A DNA stretch of 64,000 nt. Origin: Rhododendron vialii. Taxonomy: Eukaryota; Streptophyta; Magnoliopsida; Ericales; Ericaceae. Positions within the stretch are counted from its first letter, which is position 1. The number at the start of each line of letters is the position of its first letter. Made by a program: the position numbers and the translations under genes. Below are positions 33,421 through 46,501 of this stretch, piece by piece. The notes under the pieces were generated by a model. The model did not search any database. It saw only the letters and a list, made by a program, of their open reading frames with translations, and was not told where the DNA came from. The DNA lies in assembly GCF_030253575.1 (NCBI RefSeq), contig NC_080568.1, forward strand, positions 20,050,501-20,114,500, given 5' to 3'.

Positions 33421-36400
33421 ATTGCGATGCTACTAAATAAGCAATTTTACTGTTAACTAGATGAACCTCAATTAGTTTGATGATGGTATGATGTATCAAA
33501 TATAACCTAATTCAAGTGATAAAGGTATGATCTCTCAAACATAACCTAATTTGTGCTGCTTGCTTTATTCTATTCCGATAATAGATTGAACTTCCTTTTT
33601 AACTGCCATAAACTTCCAAAAGATATCAAGATCCTAGTTCAGTACATTAGGAAGTATACATGGTACTAAAAATTCTGTACTTAGAAATTACTTTTTCATG
33701 AACAACAACATAATTAAGTTCATTCCCCGAATAACGATTCTTCTGCAGCTGGAGGAGGATACAGATTACTTTTGTCCACAGAAGGGCTGAGGCAGTCAAT
33801 GACGATTAAAGGTTGTTGACCACTTGATGCACTTTCTGGGCAGACAATCTTATTGCTTAAGATTACACGTCCTAATCTATGTTGGCATCCCCTTGAAAGA
33901 AAGAAAAAAACCTATGTTAGCATCCGTTGAAACAAAAACAAAAAACAAAACTACTTGAGTTGCTTATCTTTGCAGTTCTATTTTAGCTTGGCTTGGGGCA
34001 CAACCTCGTATAGTCCACAACTTCTGTATGGAGTAATAAAATCGGTTGTGGACTAAGGGGCCGTTGCTACGGCCTATTCAGTATTGAGAGTTCCCCTGGG
34101 GAGTGAGGAAGTATTGGAGCTCGGCCCCTGAACATCTGAAGGTACACACTGAACAGCATTTTGAACATATGCAAAGGGGTAAATAGATTTTGGCATGTGT
34201 TTCATTTAAAAAAAGTACTATTATATTTTTCAAATCATCAACTCAAGAATTGAAATTTTATAGTAAAAACTTATTAATATTCAATTGAGTTGAATTTTGC
34301 ACGATCTCTTAATAAATAAACCTACATAAAATGAAAGATTTTATCACAAGGTGAAACCTAACCTCCTAAAATGAGCACATGAGTGAAAGTCTCATATGTT
34401 ACAAGTTATATTCCCTCCTCTCGCTAGATTATGAGAGAAAAAGATATATACCCGTTACACGAAATACCCCTAAAATGAGCACAATAGAGTGAAATATTTG
34501 ACAAAATTGCTATTGCTCTTGCTCGAAGGGTGAGTGTGGTGTTTTAAAGATAGTTGGTATATGCATTCTTTGTTAATGATTGTTTCTGTTGTTTGCAGTC
34601 AAATTTTCTAGAAATTGATGAGAGTAATCAAAAAATAATATAATAAATACTGAAATTGAAAAGTCAAGATAAAACGACACTAATATAATAAAGACAGGTG
34701 TTTCAATTTTAGTTGTCTTTTAGTGAACTTTTTATACTTTCGCAATTTTTACATTTGAAAAGTGATTAGTTGAGTATTTTTGAAATGAATCTAACAAATA
34801 TAAAAAGAATGACTAAAAATATTATAGAATTTTTTAAGAAGGATAGAATTTTTTGAAAAGGATAAGAGGATAATTTCACGTGCTAACTCACTTAAACAAT
34901 TGCTGACCAGAAGAAATCACGATGAAAAATATCTTACAATTAATGTAGCCCAAAGGGCCGTAAAAATACCATATCATTATCTCCTTGCTTCGGCACGACT
35001 TCCAACTGAGCTCGAACAAGATGAGGCTTCACCATTTACCCAGAAATTGTGCAATTTTGGCCACGAAACATGAGTTTCATTCAGCACAATTTCCCAACAC
35101 TTCTCAGGTATCTCTCCTTTTTCCCTGTGTATATCTATAGAAGTGGATACGTACACCCTACCCTTCTCTGCAAACAAATACTGTAGGACTAGTTTTTTTT
35201 TTGGCTACTGATGTGGGTATTACCTAATTTTGTTCTGGGAAAAGACACTTTCTTCGTGGGTTGAAGGCGCTGATGTGATTGGAACCTTTTGTTTTTGGTA
35301 AAAAAGAAACAAAAAAGAGACACTGATGTGATTGGAACTTGGGATGTAGAAGTGACAGCACTGATTGCGTTCGTAAATTACTGATATCAAGTCTCGGGTT
35401 GGGGGTGGGACGGTGGGTTGTCCCTTAAGTCGAGTAATTCGCGTGCACAAGCGTTGAAGTGTCTTGGGAAAAATATTCCAAACTAGTTAAATTCGCGAGA
35501 GCAAGGATTGAGAGCGCGAAAGCAGAGCGATGATTGAGAGCAGGAGCGGAGCGGAGCGGAGGGCATTCTCAAGGATTATGTGACTTAAGGTTATACCTTC
35601 ACCGATCTTGAGCACTTGATGACTCTTCAACTACTCTTTCTCCTCAAAATAAGTAGGAGTCTTTTAAGGTAGGATTTAGGTCCTCTTCGTTTCTCAGGGT
35701 ACAATGGAGAGAAGTAGAGAACCATTCCAATGCATAGATGATCGCCATTTAATAAAAGCGAAAGACAGATGGTTCAGATCATACCACTTCATTAGAAGTG
35801 AAGAACAAAGGTTTAGAGTTTAGACCATACGTGCATGTAGGAGTGGTTTCCGAGGCATGATCTACCAACCGTAGTGGTGTTGCCCAAAACGTTTTGATTT
35901 AAACTTCAATGAATGAGTGGCAATTTCAGCCATGTATTCATCTCGTTTATGCAATGTTAGAAACTGGTGGGTAGGAGTGGATCTTCCCCATTCGTATTCA
36001 AAATGGAGGTGACAGGGTTTGGATCCACTGACTAAAACATAAAAGGTGATATTGAGAATTTTTTGCCATGGTTGCTTGGTATCATAGAAAGCAGGGGTGA
36101 ATAAGGGAAATGAGATACTTAGGGGGAAGGTTTAGGCTTCCTTTCTGTTTGTTTGAGAGGAAAGAAGGAAGATTCAGTGGCCTGCTTAACATGCGTCAAG
36201 TCAAGAGAGAAACTCCCTCCTTCCCATTTGTTCCCACTGCATCCGCTCCCCAACCAAGTGAAGGAATCAGCACTCTTCTTCCCCCTCCTTCCCTCCGACC
36301 AAACATGGCATTGCAGTTTCCATTGGACAATCTTGTCAGAATGTCCGTTGCTTGGTTTTGGGGTCATAGCTAATACTTTAAACTTTACACTCTTAATTGG

Positions 36401-36729
36401 CACTTAAAAGTTACAAAATTTTAAGGTACATAGGATTAGAAAGCAAGCATGCAATTTATTCTTTTCTACTTTCTAGTTTTTTTCTTCTTCTACTTGAATG
36501 GGGAGGGAGGCTAGGGACTCCCTGATCATAAAATCCCTTGACTTGAATTAACGCACGATTCAATCTTTGGTCACTAGCGTGACTATTAAGACTTAAGAGC
36601 TACTTACCTACCCTAACTGATACCTTAATTTAGTTTTTGTAACATTTTCCTGGGTCTTTGATTGACTTGGATTCTCATTATGAATAATCATGCTCTTGCA
36701 TTGTAGATAACACGTTCTCTCAGTTTCAG
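33421..36729. other. Intergenic and upstream region of the desulfhydrase gene
   Basis: No gene could be named. A minus-strand stretch at about 33720-33850 reads CPESASSGQQPLIVIDCLSP and looks coding-like, but I do not recognise it. Another minus-strand frame at 34977-35177 contains EKCWEIVLNETHVSWPKLHN, also unassigned. The first exon of the desulfhydrase gene should lie in the right half. An ATG at 35541 (MIESRSGAERRAF) was considered, but its splice phase does not fit. Confidence 0.35.
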
Positions 36730-39700
36730 GGCCCTTCCGAAGCAAAAGTTTGTGGAGAGATATTTATCTCGAAACTGCTCAACAGAAGGTGGACATCACC
36801 TAAGCCAGATACCAAGATTCACAAAATAGTGGTCTCTGGTACACAAATACAACATGATGGAAAACCACTTGAAAATGTTTGTTTCTCAAATGACACTAGT
36901 CCAGCTTTGGGGGATAGCTTGATGGAAAAGAACAACCAACAGCCATCCTTTTATATTGTGAGGGATGATTTGTTGCACCCACTGGTGAATGGTAACAAGG
37001 CAAGAAAACTTGATGGGCTGTTTCCTCTCATTGACGAATATTCAGTAACTGACATTGTGAGTTAACTCTTAACACCACTACATCCTTTTGATTTTTGGCT
37101 CCTCGGTAATGTTAGATTTAAAGCTGTTAGAAATTCAGATTCAACACTTATTTTCCACATGTTTGTGATAGTGGGCTCTGTTCAATGTTTATAATTCGTT
37201 TTTAACAGACAAGCATGTGGCATGATATTTGCGTGCATCCTTTTTCCCAGTATTAAAAAATTTGTAGAGCACATGTTATATAGCTGGCAGCCTGGCACAT
37301 GAATATCACAGTCCGTTGTATCAGGTTTGAATTAGCACATAAGAAGATATTCTATGGTGGATCTCTACTGCTTGTCATATTTTTCTCTCTTTTTCTAATT
37401 CATATTCACGTAGAACCCACGATGGTTGTTCCTAGAATCTGGAGGCATTTTAGGACTGAGTAATATTCAAATCAGACATTTTCTAGGTTACCTGTGGAGG
37501 TTGCCAAAGTGCGCATGCAGCAGCTATTGGTAGGTTCTTAGTTTTCAGGGAAGTACATATATCTTCCTCGCTCTTCGTTTCAAACAAAAAATAAATAAAT
37601 ATCCAGCTTCATTTATGTTGTTGAAGTGAGCCATATATGTAAGTTTTAATCATTGGCTTGTATACCTGGCAGCTGTTTCATGTGCAGAGAGGGGACTGAG
37701 GTCCCATTTGCTTCTCAGAGGAGAACAACCTGAAATTCCTACTGCCTACAATCTCATTTCCTCACTTTATGGAAATGTCATATATGTTCCTAGATCTCTT
37801 TATGCTAAGAGGGAGGAAATGCTTTCGCAATATGCTGATTCGGTAGCAGGAAGCAGCAGTTCTGTTGTACGCCTTAGTGATATTTTAGAGGATTCCTTGT
37901 CAACTCACTTGTATGAGAAACCAAATTTTGAGCGACTGGATGCTCATAGATCTGCTGAAAATTCAAAACGAGTTGTTATTGTCAATGAAGGTGCAGGAGA
38001 TGCTGTTGGCTTCCTAGGTAACTTCAAATTGTGCTTTTGTATTTACCTTGCGTAAATGTTTGCACATCTTCTTGTTGTTGAGAACTTTTTGACGCAAAGA
38101 AGCTTCTGTTCCTCAATGGCCAACTAGATGTAAGACAAATGAAAGAAAGAAAAGAACATTTGTATTGGTGTTGTATTTTTGGTTTGTTTTGGACCTTTGG
38201 TTTAAGGTCTTTTCTTTAACACTCATAGACAAATGACCTGGTTGTGCAATAGATTCAGTCAAACCGTTAATTTATGGTTTGAAGAAATAAGGCTAAAAAC
38301 AGGAAAATAAATGTGGTAATATGGATATAGACATGGGACACAGACACAACACAATGAGAACACTTGGGCTCGTCACTTCTCTAAAAATTAGGTCATGGGC
38401 ATATTGAATAAAAAATGTAATTTTGTAGTCTAGATATATCTTATGAACTAATATAAACTATAAAAAAAATATTACTTTCAAACTAAGACAAAAAGCATGA
38501 ATATTATTAAGATTTTGAAGATACAAATCAACGATCGCTAAGTGTATGAACTAAACATCCATGGGGACTTTTACTCTTGGCCAAGTTTGGAAAATTATAA
38601 TTTAACTTTCTAATGTGTAACATGTCCCAAGAGTGTCCTCAAGTGTTTTAGAGTTTCCACAATGTGTCCAAGTGAAAAATATAAATAGGAATTGGACCCG
38701 TATCTGTTATCTAGGTGTTCACTACTTGTCCGGAGAGTGTAGTGTCATGTTCATGTTCAACACGTCGGAAACAGATACGTAAGGCCAGTAGAGGTGTGTG
38801 TGCTTCTCAGATGGCTACCCTAGAACTTTTTTGCCTAAGACCCCCGAATGGTCATTTTCAACTAGTGAGTCGTATGCTGCATGGAAAAAGTATTCTGTTG
38901 TTATGCTCCGCATTTTATTTTGTGTGCCTTAGTTGCTTTTTGATCAGCTGTCCACTATCTTTACTCTTTCATATTTGACCAGTACATTTTGTGTTTTGGA
39001 TTGGATCTTTTTGTCATTCGAAGATTGGTTTTCTCTTACTGATAAAGTAAGTGCCTATGGTCTCTTTGTAGGTGTTATTCGGCTGGTGCAGTACTTGTCC
39101 CAAAACCATGTTTTTGGAAAAGAGCAAGCCCTTAAAATTGTAATAGATGCTGGGACTGGGACAACAGCCATTGGTTTTGCACTTGGAGCTATATTTTTAG
39201 GGTGTGTTCCTAATTATACCTGATAACCAGCTTAGTTAAAATATTTTGAGTTTTTCGATGGTTTTGTTACTTTCTTGTCAGTTGGATTCTTTTAAAAGCA
39301 AATGGTGTGGCAGCAAATTATAAGAAATTGCTTGCTTTCTTTTTTTTTGTTGTTCCCGTTTGTCAGGCTGCCATGGGAGGTACATGGAGTAATGCTAGCT
39401 GATAATATTGACGGGTACCAGAAACAGGAGGAACGGTTGGTTTCTGAATTCCAAAGGTGTTTTATGGTTCCCATTGTTGACCAACTCTTGAAGAGAGCAA
39501 ATGGCACGCTCGTGCACTGGTCAGAACGCAGCTGCCCAAGGAAGTAAGTGCGATGCCTGGAGATTGATAAATTTCTATCATCCTTTCCTTTCTGTTTTTT
39601 TTTTTTGGTTTATTTCTTGTTTGGGGAAAGGGTCAGGTGTTTGGAAGTAGATTCCATCAAAGAGCAAACTTGGCAATTCATTTGTTCTCACTGCTCTTTG

Positions 39701-42700
39701 CTACCGGCTGTTTTTTTTTAAGCCCCTTAAGGGGTCGTTTGGATGGAGTATTAGCAAGGGGCATTAGTTATGCCCCCTTATAAGGACGTGGGCCCAGGGC
39801 TAAGCCCTTGTTTGGGAAGCCAAATGGCTGCCGGCATTATTTAGTCGCCCCTTTTTGCAATACCGGCCAAGGGGGCATGCGGGGGTATTAATTATGGATG
39901 GGGTTTGAGGTGTTATTAAGTTATACCCCCAATCCCCTTGAAATTGGACAATTTTATCCCTCCTTATCCCCCTGCTGCAACCCCCTATTTGCTGGGTTTT
40001 CCGATTTAGCAGGAAAACAAAGAAGAAGAAGAAGAACAGAAAATCGGACACAAACCAAACACAAACCAAACACAAAACACAAACCAAACCAAACAAAACA
40101 CAAACCAAACACAGCAAGTATTCCAAATTTCAATCCGTTTGAACCGGTGGAAAGATTTAAGTTTTCTGATCATTTTATCCTAAATGACCATAATTAAATT
40201 TTGACTCTAAGGCTCTCGTTGATTAACCCTAAGAAAGTCGTAGAATCAAATATCTTTTAGGGTTAATCAACGAGAGCCATAGAGTCAAAATTTAATCATG
40301 GTCATTTAGGATAAAATGATCAGAAAACTAAAATCTTTCCACCCGTTCAAACGGATTGAAATTCGAAACACTTAATTTTTCAACCTCCTTAAACGGTTTA
40401 TATATTAAAAAATATAGTTAAAAAATTAAGTATTCCAAATTTCAATCCGTTTGAACCGGTGAAAAGATTTTAGTTTTTTGATTATTTTATCCTAAATGAT
40501 CATAATTAAATTTTGACTCTAGAGCTCTCATTGATTAATCCTAAGAAAGTTGTAGAATCAAATATCTCTTAGGGCTAATCAACGAAAGTCATAGAGTCCA
40601 AATTTAATTATGGTCATTTAGGATAAAATGATCAAAAAATTAAAATCTTTCCACCCGTTCAAACGGATTGAAATTTGAAACACTTAATTTTTTTTAAAAA
40701 ATCCGAATTTTATATATAAAAAAATGTTTAATAATAATAATACTAAATTCATTAATTTGTTAGTACAAATAAATATTATGGCTAAAATGTGAAAGAATAA
40801 TTAAATTTGCAATTATATATAAAACGCAAATACATAATGAATTTAGGGACTGCACAAGGGCAATATGGTTATTTGACAGTTTTTACATCATCCACCTTTC
40901 TTTATACCCCTATTAATCCTTCATCCAAACGAAGTACTATTTAATCCCCATTCTCTAATACCTCATCCATACAACTTACTATTTAATCCTTCCTCCATAA
41001 ACATCACATCAATATGGGCTCTTCCTTATTAACTAGGGAGAATTTTTCATAAGTCCACTATAGCAGTTTTCAAACCCATCTAGTTCACTTCTAAGTTTCA
41101 TAACCTACTAAGTCCACTAATAATTTTAATGACAAAAATACCTCACCTAAGAAGCAAGGGCCTTGTTTGGCTAATAAGAAAATGTATTTTTTCTAATTTT
41201 TTTCATTTTTATTGCAATCAATCCGCCGCCATCGCCGCTACCATCACGTCATATATAACATTATATGTAAAACAAAACACGTATTTTTTCATTTTTCTCA
41301 AATTTTTTTATTGAACCCGCTACACTTAACATTATATATGTGACAAATTTCTCTTTTTGTTTTTTCCTATTTTTCTTGTATTGTTTTTTTTAATGTTATA
41401 TGAGTGATAAAATTTTCTAACATACAACATTATATGTGGCAAAAATTTTCTAACATGCAACATTTCTTTTTTATTTTTCTTATTTTTAGTCTTTAACGCT
41501 ATATGCTGGTCCATATAAAATATATAATATTATATGTGAGTTTTTGAATATTTAAATATCGCAAAAAAAACAAAAACAAAATATATAACATTATATTTGA
41601 GCTTCTGCAGCTTTGAATCTCACAAAAAAATAGAACAGAACATATAACATTATATGCGAGCTTCTGTAATTCTAAATCTCACAAAAAAAAAAAACAGAAT
41701 ATATAACATTATATCTGAGCTTCTGTTCCTCTAAGTCTCACAAAACATGACATAAAATTATATGTTCTCAAAACAACATCATATTTTTCCAACAATATTA
41801 TATATCTCAAAAAATAACATTATGTGTTCACATATCATGCGACCATTATTCTTATTTTCAGTCGCGCCTTGAATCCCAAGCTGAATGTTGATGAGGCCAC
41901 CGGGGGTCGAGCTTCATTTTTTCATCGTTTCTTCATCAAAACTTTCATCGGATCCTTCAAAATTTTGATTTTTTGCCTCCGAATAGCATTCTCATAACCT
42001 CTATATCTACATATATACATATTCAAAACAACATAAACAACATTAATATATCTAAAAAATGAGGTATAATATTATATGTCTAACCCTAGAAAAAACACAT
42101 ATTACATATGACAGAAGATCACATATAACGTTATATATTTCGTTATCCATCACTTATTAAATTGGTCCGTGCAGCGGTCTCTTTGACTTGCTTCTGATAA
42201 TATATGGATATATTCATATGTGTTTTTGAGAGGCTGCTACGCGGACCTATTCAATAAGAGAACATAAAATGTTATTAGTTCCTTTTTTTTTTAGCTTTAT
42301 AGGACAAAATCTCATATACAATGTTATAGATTCTCTATGCAAACTGAAATATTTTTTTTTATGTCAATACAAGCTCATAACCATATATATGTATATATGG
42401 TCGCAAATATTCTCATATAACCATATATAATCTTACATGGATATATCCATACGTGTGTTTGAGAGGCCGCTGCGCGGACCAATTCAATAAGAGAACATAT
42501 AACATTATTAGTTCCTTTGTTTTGGAGTTTTACAGGACAAAATTAGGTACCAAGTGCAAATTGTCACATATAACATATACGTCTCGGTAGAAAATATTAT
42601 CTATAACCAAACCACATTGCTAACCGAGTTTCAAATCACATATTTTCACGTATAAATTGGAGAGGCCGCTACGTGGACCAATTTAATAAGTGATCGACAA

Positions 42701-44838
42701 CGGAGCATATACCGTTATATATAACAGAAGCTTATATATAACGTTACACGGTACAAAATGTCATATATAATGTTATATGTTCTCTCTATTAAATAACATA
42801 GAATATTTCTAATCTAAAATGTTATATATAACAATAGAACATTATATATTATTATATCTCTCTCTAATTGTGAATGTTTTAAAAAAATGACATGAAATAA
42901 CAACAAAAACACACAAAAATATCTTTTTTGTGTGACACGAAAAACACACATATAACTTTATATATTTTTTCAAAAAACACAACCTGTTCCAACCTTATAT
43001 GTCTAGCCCTAGAAAAAACACACATATAACCTTATATATTTATTCAAAAAAACTCCAAATATATCAGAAGCAAATCAGAGAGGCCGCTGCGCGGACCAAA
43101 TCAATAAGTGATTGATGAAAAACACAAATATAACCTTATATATTTATTCAAAAAATTTTAGATCTCTAACCCTAGGAAAAGCACACATATAACCTTATGT
43201 ATTTATTCAAAAACTTCCAAATCTGATGATAACCGGACACGAGACAAACAAAAGACCGGATCAACCTTCTTATAATAATCTATTTTTTGTTTTTACTACT
43301 CCAGATTTCTCTCTAGTAAAACAAATAAAAGACCGGATCAACCTTCTTAATACGATAAACAAACCAACTTTAAAGCACGTTCATGAAAAAATAGAATAAT
43401 ATTATAATATAAAACCCGCATGCTGTTTTGAGTGTATAATTAAATTGATGATGCCCATATAATAATACAAAAGACGACGGGGAATAAGGAATGAATGAAC
43501 CGTAGCCATAGCCATAGGTGGTTGTTTGCTTGTTTTTGTGTGCTGAAATATATAGGGTCACAACCAGCATACACATGCATGAAGTCTTAAAGAGATGATG
43601 AGTGGAAGAAGAATACCGTCCGTCATGTTTCCCGAGCGTCAACAGTTGGATGCCATGGATGCACGCCACCGCAAAATTGAGGGTCATGTCAACGGCGTCC
43701 ATCAAGGGCGGGGGCGGCGACAACAAATGCCTGTTGGCAAGCACCACCGTTATGGGCAGCGCGGGCCCGATCCAGTTCGTGGTGAGTGAGGGAGAGCTCG
43801 TCGGCGTGGAGAATTTGGAGGCGGACGGTTCACCAAGGGAGGGGAGGAGAGAGAGAGAGGGGGAGAGGAGAGGCTCAGATCTGTTTTAAGATTTAGGGTT
43901 TCTCTCTCTATATGTTATATAGGAGGGTTTTTTAGTCTTGAAAAATATCTCTTTTTAAGTAAATTGGAGTTATTGGGTTGTATAACTCTATTAGTGGACT
44001 AGAGGGGTTATGAAATTTAGAAGTGGACTTAGTGGGTTACAAACATGCTATAATGGACCTCCTACCAATTTTTTATATTAACTAATACCCCCTACTATTT
44101 TATCCTTCTTTATTAACTAATACCTCCAATTCTTTACCCGCATCCAAACGGCCCGTAAAGTATGAACTATGAAGTATGAACATTGCCTTTTAAATTACTT
44201 TTGTATTCTCTTTGTTCCCACCCGGTTGTCCTTTTCATAGCAGTTGCGCCCTTTAATCGGGCCAAAGAGTACATATGTTGGGGGGAAAAAATTACAGATC
44301 AGTCATCGAAAAAGGAGCTTATTACACTAGTGTTGAGCAACAAATTTGGCTCACTTTAGCATGTGAATCCAATTTAGCGAAGTAAGCTGCAATATGAAAT
44401 GAGGGAGATTTTTTTGTGCAATCCAGATTACAAAACTACAAAAACACCTGAAACATCTCTATAGAGAATTACATGCAAGTCAGAGAGGACGATAAAAACC
44501 CAGTTTTGAAAGGAGAAATCTAGACTAGGGAGTTGGGGAATTGTTTCAAGCTACTTACTGTTTAACCAACCTTAATGAAGAGATGTTTTTGCTATTTCTG
44601 CCTTTTCAGGTTTGGGAAGTTGTTGGCTGGAGAAGTGAAGGAATGCCAGCGAATCGCGCGGCAAACTGGCGTTCTAGTTGATCCAGTATACACTTTAGCT
44701 GCTTGGGAACTAGCAACACAACTCAGCCGGACAGAGGTGAACGGAGGTGCGAAAGTGGTGATGCTTCATACTGGGGGTACACTCGGCATGTTTGGGTTGG
44801 CGCAGCGGTACAAGTCTGACTTTTGCACCCTCAAATGA
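36730..44838 (+). CDS. D-CDES2: D-cysteine desulfhydrase 2-like PLP enzyme (5' exon missing)
   Basis: The exons are 36730-37056, 37487-37529, 37673-38017, 39072-39201, 39367-39543 and 44610-44838. They join in phase with GT/AG borders to 416 residues without a stop. The product resembles plant D-cysteine desulfhydrase 2, of the ACC deaminase/D-cysteine desulfhydrase family. It is expected to use pyridoxal phosphate to break D-cysteine into pyruvate, ammonia and sulfide, probably in an organelle. The PLP lysine motif is in exon 1 ([10 protein letters not shown]), and [12 protein letters not shown] spans exons 1-3. Then follow [18 protein letters not shown], the phosphate-binding [37 protein letters not shown] and [17 protein letters not shown] near the end. 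The start codon and N-terminal targeting peptide lie in an upstream exon I could not place. The acceptor could be 36729 or a nearby AG. The last intron (39544-44609) holds several transposons. The enzyme family is secure; assignment to type 2 is likely. Confidence 0.9.
40117..40377. repeat. Fold-back repeat, first of a tandem pair
   Basis: The left arm, starting AGTATTCCAAATTTCAATCC, pairs with the right arm, ending GGATTGAAATTCGAAACACT. The arms are about 120 bp each around a short centre near 40235. The inner arms include GGCTCTCGTTGATTAACCCT and its complement. Confidence 0.88.
40421..40695. repeat. Fold-back repeat, second of a tandem pair
   Basis: This is a second, slightly diverged copy of the hairpin at 40117-40377, about 305 bp downstream and in the same order. 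Its outermost ends are AAAAATTAAGT and ACTTAATTTTT. Confidence 0.88.
41027..41035. repeat. Left target-site duplication of Mutator-like copy 2
   Basis: The sequence TATTAACTA is identical to 44076-44084. Confidence 0.85.
41036..44075. mobile_element. Mutator-like element, copy 2 (3.04 kb) in the desulfhydrase intron
   Basis: The left end is GGGAGAATTTTTCATAAGTC and matches the right-hand end of copy 1 in reverse. The right end, reversed, starts TAAAAAATTGGTAGGAGGTC and matches the left-hand end of copy 1. The element is therefore in the opposite orientation. The 9-bp sequence TATTAACTA lies on both sides (41027-41035 and 44076-44084). The interior shares the ATAACATTATAT-type palindromes and the GGTCCGCGCAGCGGCC boxes. 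A GC-rich patch at 43600-43880 near one end has open frames but no recognised domain. Confidence 0.87.
42164..43097. repeat. Five GGTCCGCGCAGCGGCC-type boxes in Mutator-like copy 2
   Basis: One copy is in + orientation (42164-42179, with two changes). Four are reversed: 42232-42247, 42465-42480, 42664-42679 and 43082-43097. The reversed ones are followed by an AATTCAATAAG-like tail, as in copy 1 when read on the other strand. Confidence 0.88.
44076..44084. repeat. Right target-site duplication of Mutator-like copy 2
   Basis: The sequence TATTAACTA is identical to 41027-41035. Confidence 0.85.
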
Positions 44839-46501
44839 CTTTAGAATTGATATAGCAGTATTCTATCTGTGTTTAGAGTTTCAAAATGCCTGACCTTATG
44901 AAGTCTTGAGACATAATTCAATGAAATCCAATTCATTACTTGCAGAGCTTTAGCCCCAACAGTTTGCTGCTGCCCTTTGTCAGTTTTACTCTAAACTTTA
45001 AAAACAAAAATAGCTAGAGATTTTATTGGAATGAAAGTTTCTCCAGTCTCGTCTAACTCACTTCTATTTTTCTTTGTGAGTTGCGGGAATATCCCATTCA
45101 TAGCTCCGAGATCTACACCTATGAAGTGAAAAAGTCAGAATAATCATCTACTCTGCAATAAGTTGTTTGAATCAATATATAGGTCTTCTTCTCGTTCATT
45201 TAAAAAAGTAGAAAGCCCTCTTGTTGGATGACCATGATACTTTCCAAAAACCGAAATGTTTGAATCTAACAGTGGAACAATATAAAGATTTTTGTTCGAC
45301 AAGATACCAAAGATCGACTCATTCCATACTTGAAACAATCACAGGAAATCCTTTGATAACATGGATTCCTATTTCTCGATGATATTCCACGATCAATACA
45401 ACTGGCTGGATCCTGTTTACAATCTCATGATAAATAAGCCATACAGCCTCACATTCCAAATTCAACAACCCCCAAAGGGAAATATCCTCCCATTTGTGTA
45501 CGTAGGAACAGGATGATATATGCAGGGAAGATCTATTTTATGTTGTTTACACAAAAACTAAAATTTCACGTCCACCGTTTATAGCTAACTCACTCAGACA
45601 ACAGAAAATTGGAAGATCTAGGTGCTGAGGCATCAAGAAACTAAATTCCATATCTGAGAGTTTTTTTCTTATTTCCTCTTTTCCTTTTCCTTGGCTTCCC
45701 TTCATCACAATGTGTCGGTTCAAATCCCGGAAGTGGTGGTGGTGATGGTTCTTTGACAAAGGAAAGACAGTGGTGGAGGCGATCCAATGACGGATTAGAT
45801 CAATTGGCTTGTCAATCTCATTGCAACAATTGTTTGAATTTTAATCAGTGTGAGTTTTCTTTTGTATGTAGGAGTGCGAATGGGTGGCCCATTCTTTGGC
45901 TAGAATAGCTAGCTGTGGTTTGTTTGTGACTTTCTGGTCCTTTGATTATATACGGATGCTACTTCTATATGATTATCTCGTAGACAAAAAAAAAAAAAAA
46001 AACAAAGAAAGAAACAACAAAATAGTACGGAATAACATTATCCATCATAATGGACTTATTCTACTTGTTGCAACTAATAATTCTAAGTCCCCCGAATAAT
46101 TATCACGAAAATGCACCGAAAAGAGAAATTAATGATTTAGATAAGAAATCAATGGTTCAGAGATTCGAGACATTTTCAGAATAATTGTTCGGGGTACGTA
46201 GCATTGGTCTTGTACAACAGTTTGTGCATTTCGGAACTGATGCATCTTTCCTTCCTTGATGAGCCTTGTGGGTCTTTTAGATTGTGGAAAGGAAATTCTT
46301 ATCAATCTAGCTACAACACATCTCATAATCATACCTGAAAAAGCAACAAATATATCAATAGGCAAACCCCAGACCAACTAGAGGAAGTCCAGAACTAAAC
46401 GGAAGGGGAGAGCAGGATGACAAATCCATCAGGGCAGTGGTCAGACTGCGTGCGTGGTAGATGTCTAACAATGGACTCTGGGAAGGAATTTTTTTCATTC
46501 T
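44839..46501. other. 3' flank of the desulfhydrase gene and spacer
   Basis: The first few hundred bases after the stop codon are probably 3' untranslated sequence. No further exon is recognised. A homopolymer A run lies at about 45986-46002. Confidence 0.4.

Larger units (their letters stand above)
39731..44154. mobile_element. Outer transposon-like insertion interrupted by Mutator-like copy 2
   Basis: The left edge GGGGTCGTTTGGATG and the right edge CATCCAAACGGCCC are an inverted pair. Flanking both sides of the Mutator-like copy are related words (CTAATACC, TATTTAATCC, TTATTAACTAATACC). The (G)GGCCGTTTGGATG type of end is common in small plant DNA transposons. I could not establish a clean target duplication. 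It includes a CAAACACAAACC-rich minisatellite at about 40050-40113. Confidence 0.5.
39544..44609 (+). other. Last intron of the desulfhydrase gene, swollen by transposons
   Basis: The donor AA/GTAAGT and acceptor TTTTCAG/G are intact, and the flanking exons keep phase. About 4.4 of 5.07 kb can be ascribed to insertions: an outer element of roughly 39731-44154, twin hairpins at 40117-40695 and Mutator-like copy 2 at 41036-44075. Without them the intron would be about 0.65 kb. Confidence 0.8.

Noticed and set aside
35541-35596. ATG at 35541 (MIESRSGAERRAF) as the first exon of the desulfhydrase gene
   Set aside because: The only nearby GT leaves a phase that does not continue the frame entering at 36730, and no clear targeting sequence is seen.
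39800-40197. Frames with [11 protein letters not shown] or [12 protein letters not shown] repeats
   Set aside because: They come from a CAAACACAAACC minisatellite in the outer insertion of the desulfhydrase intron.
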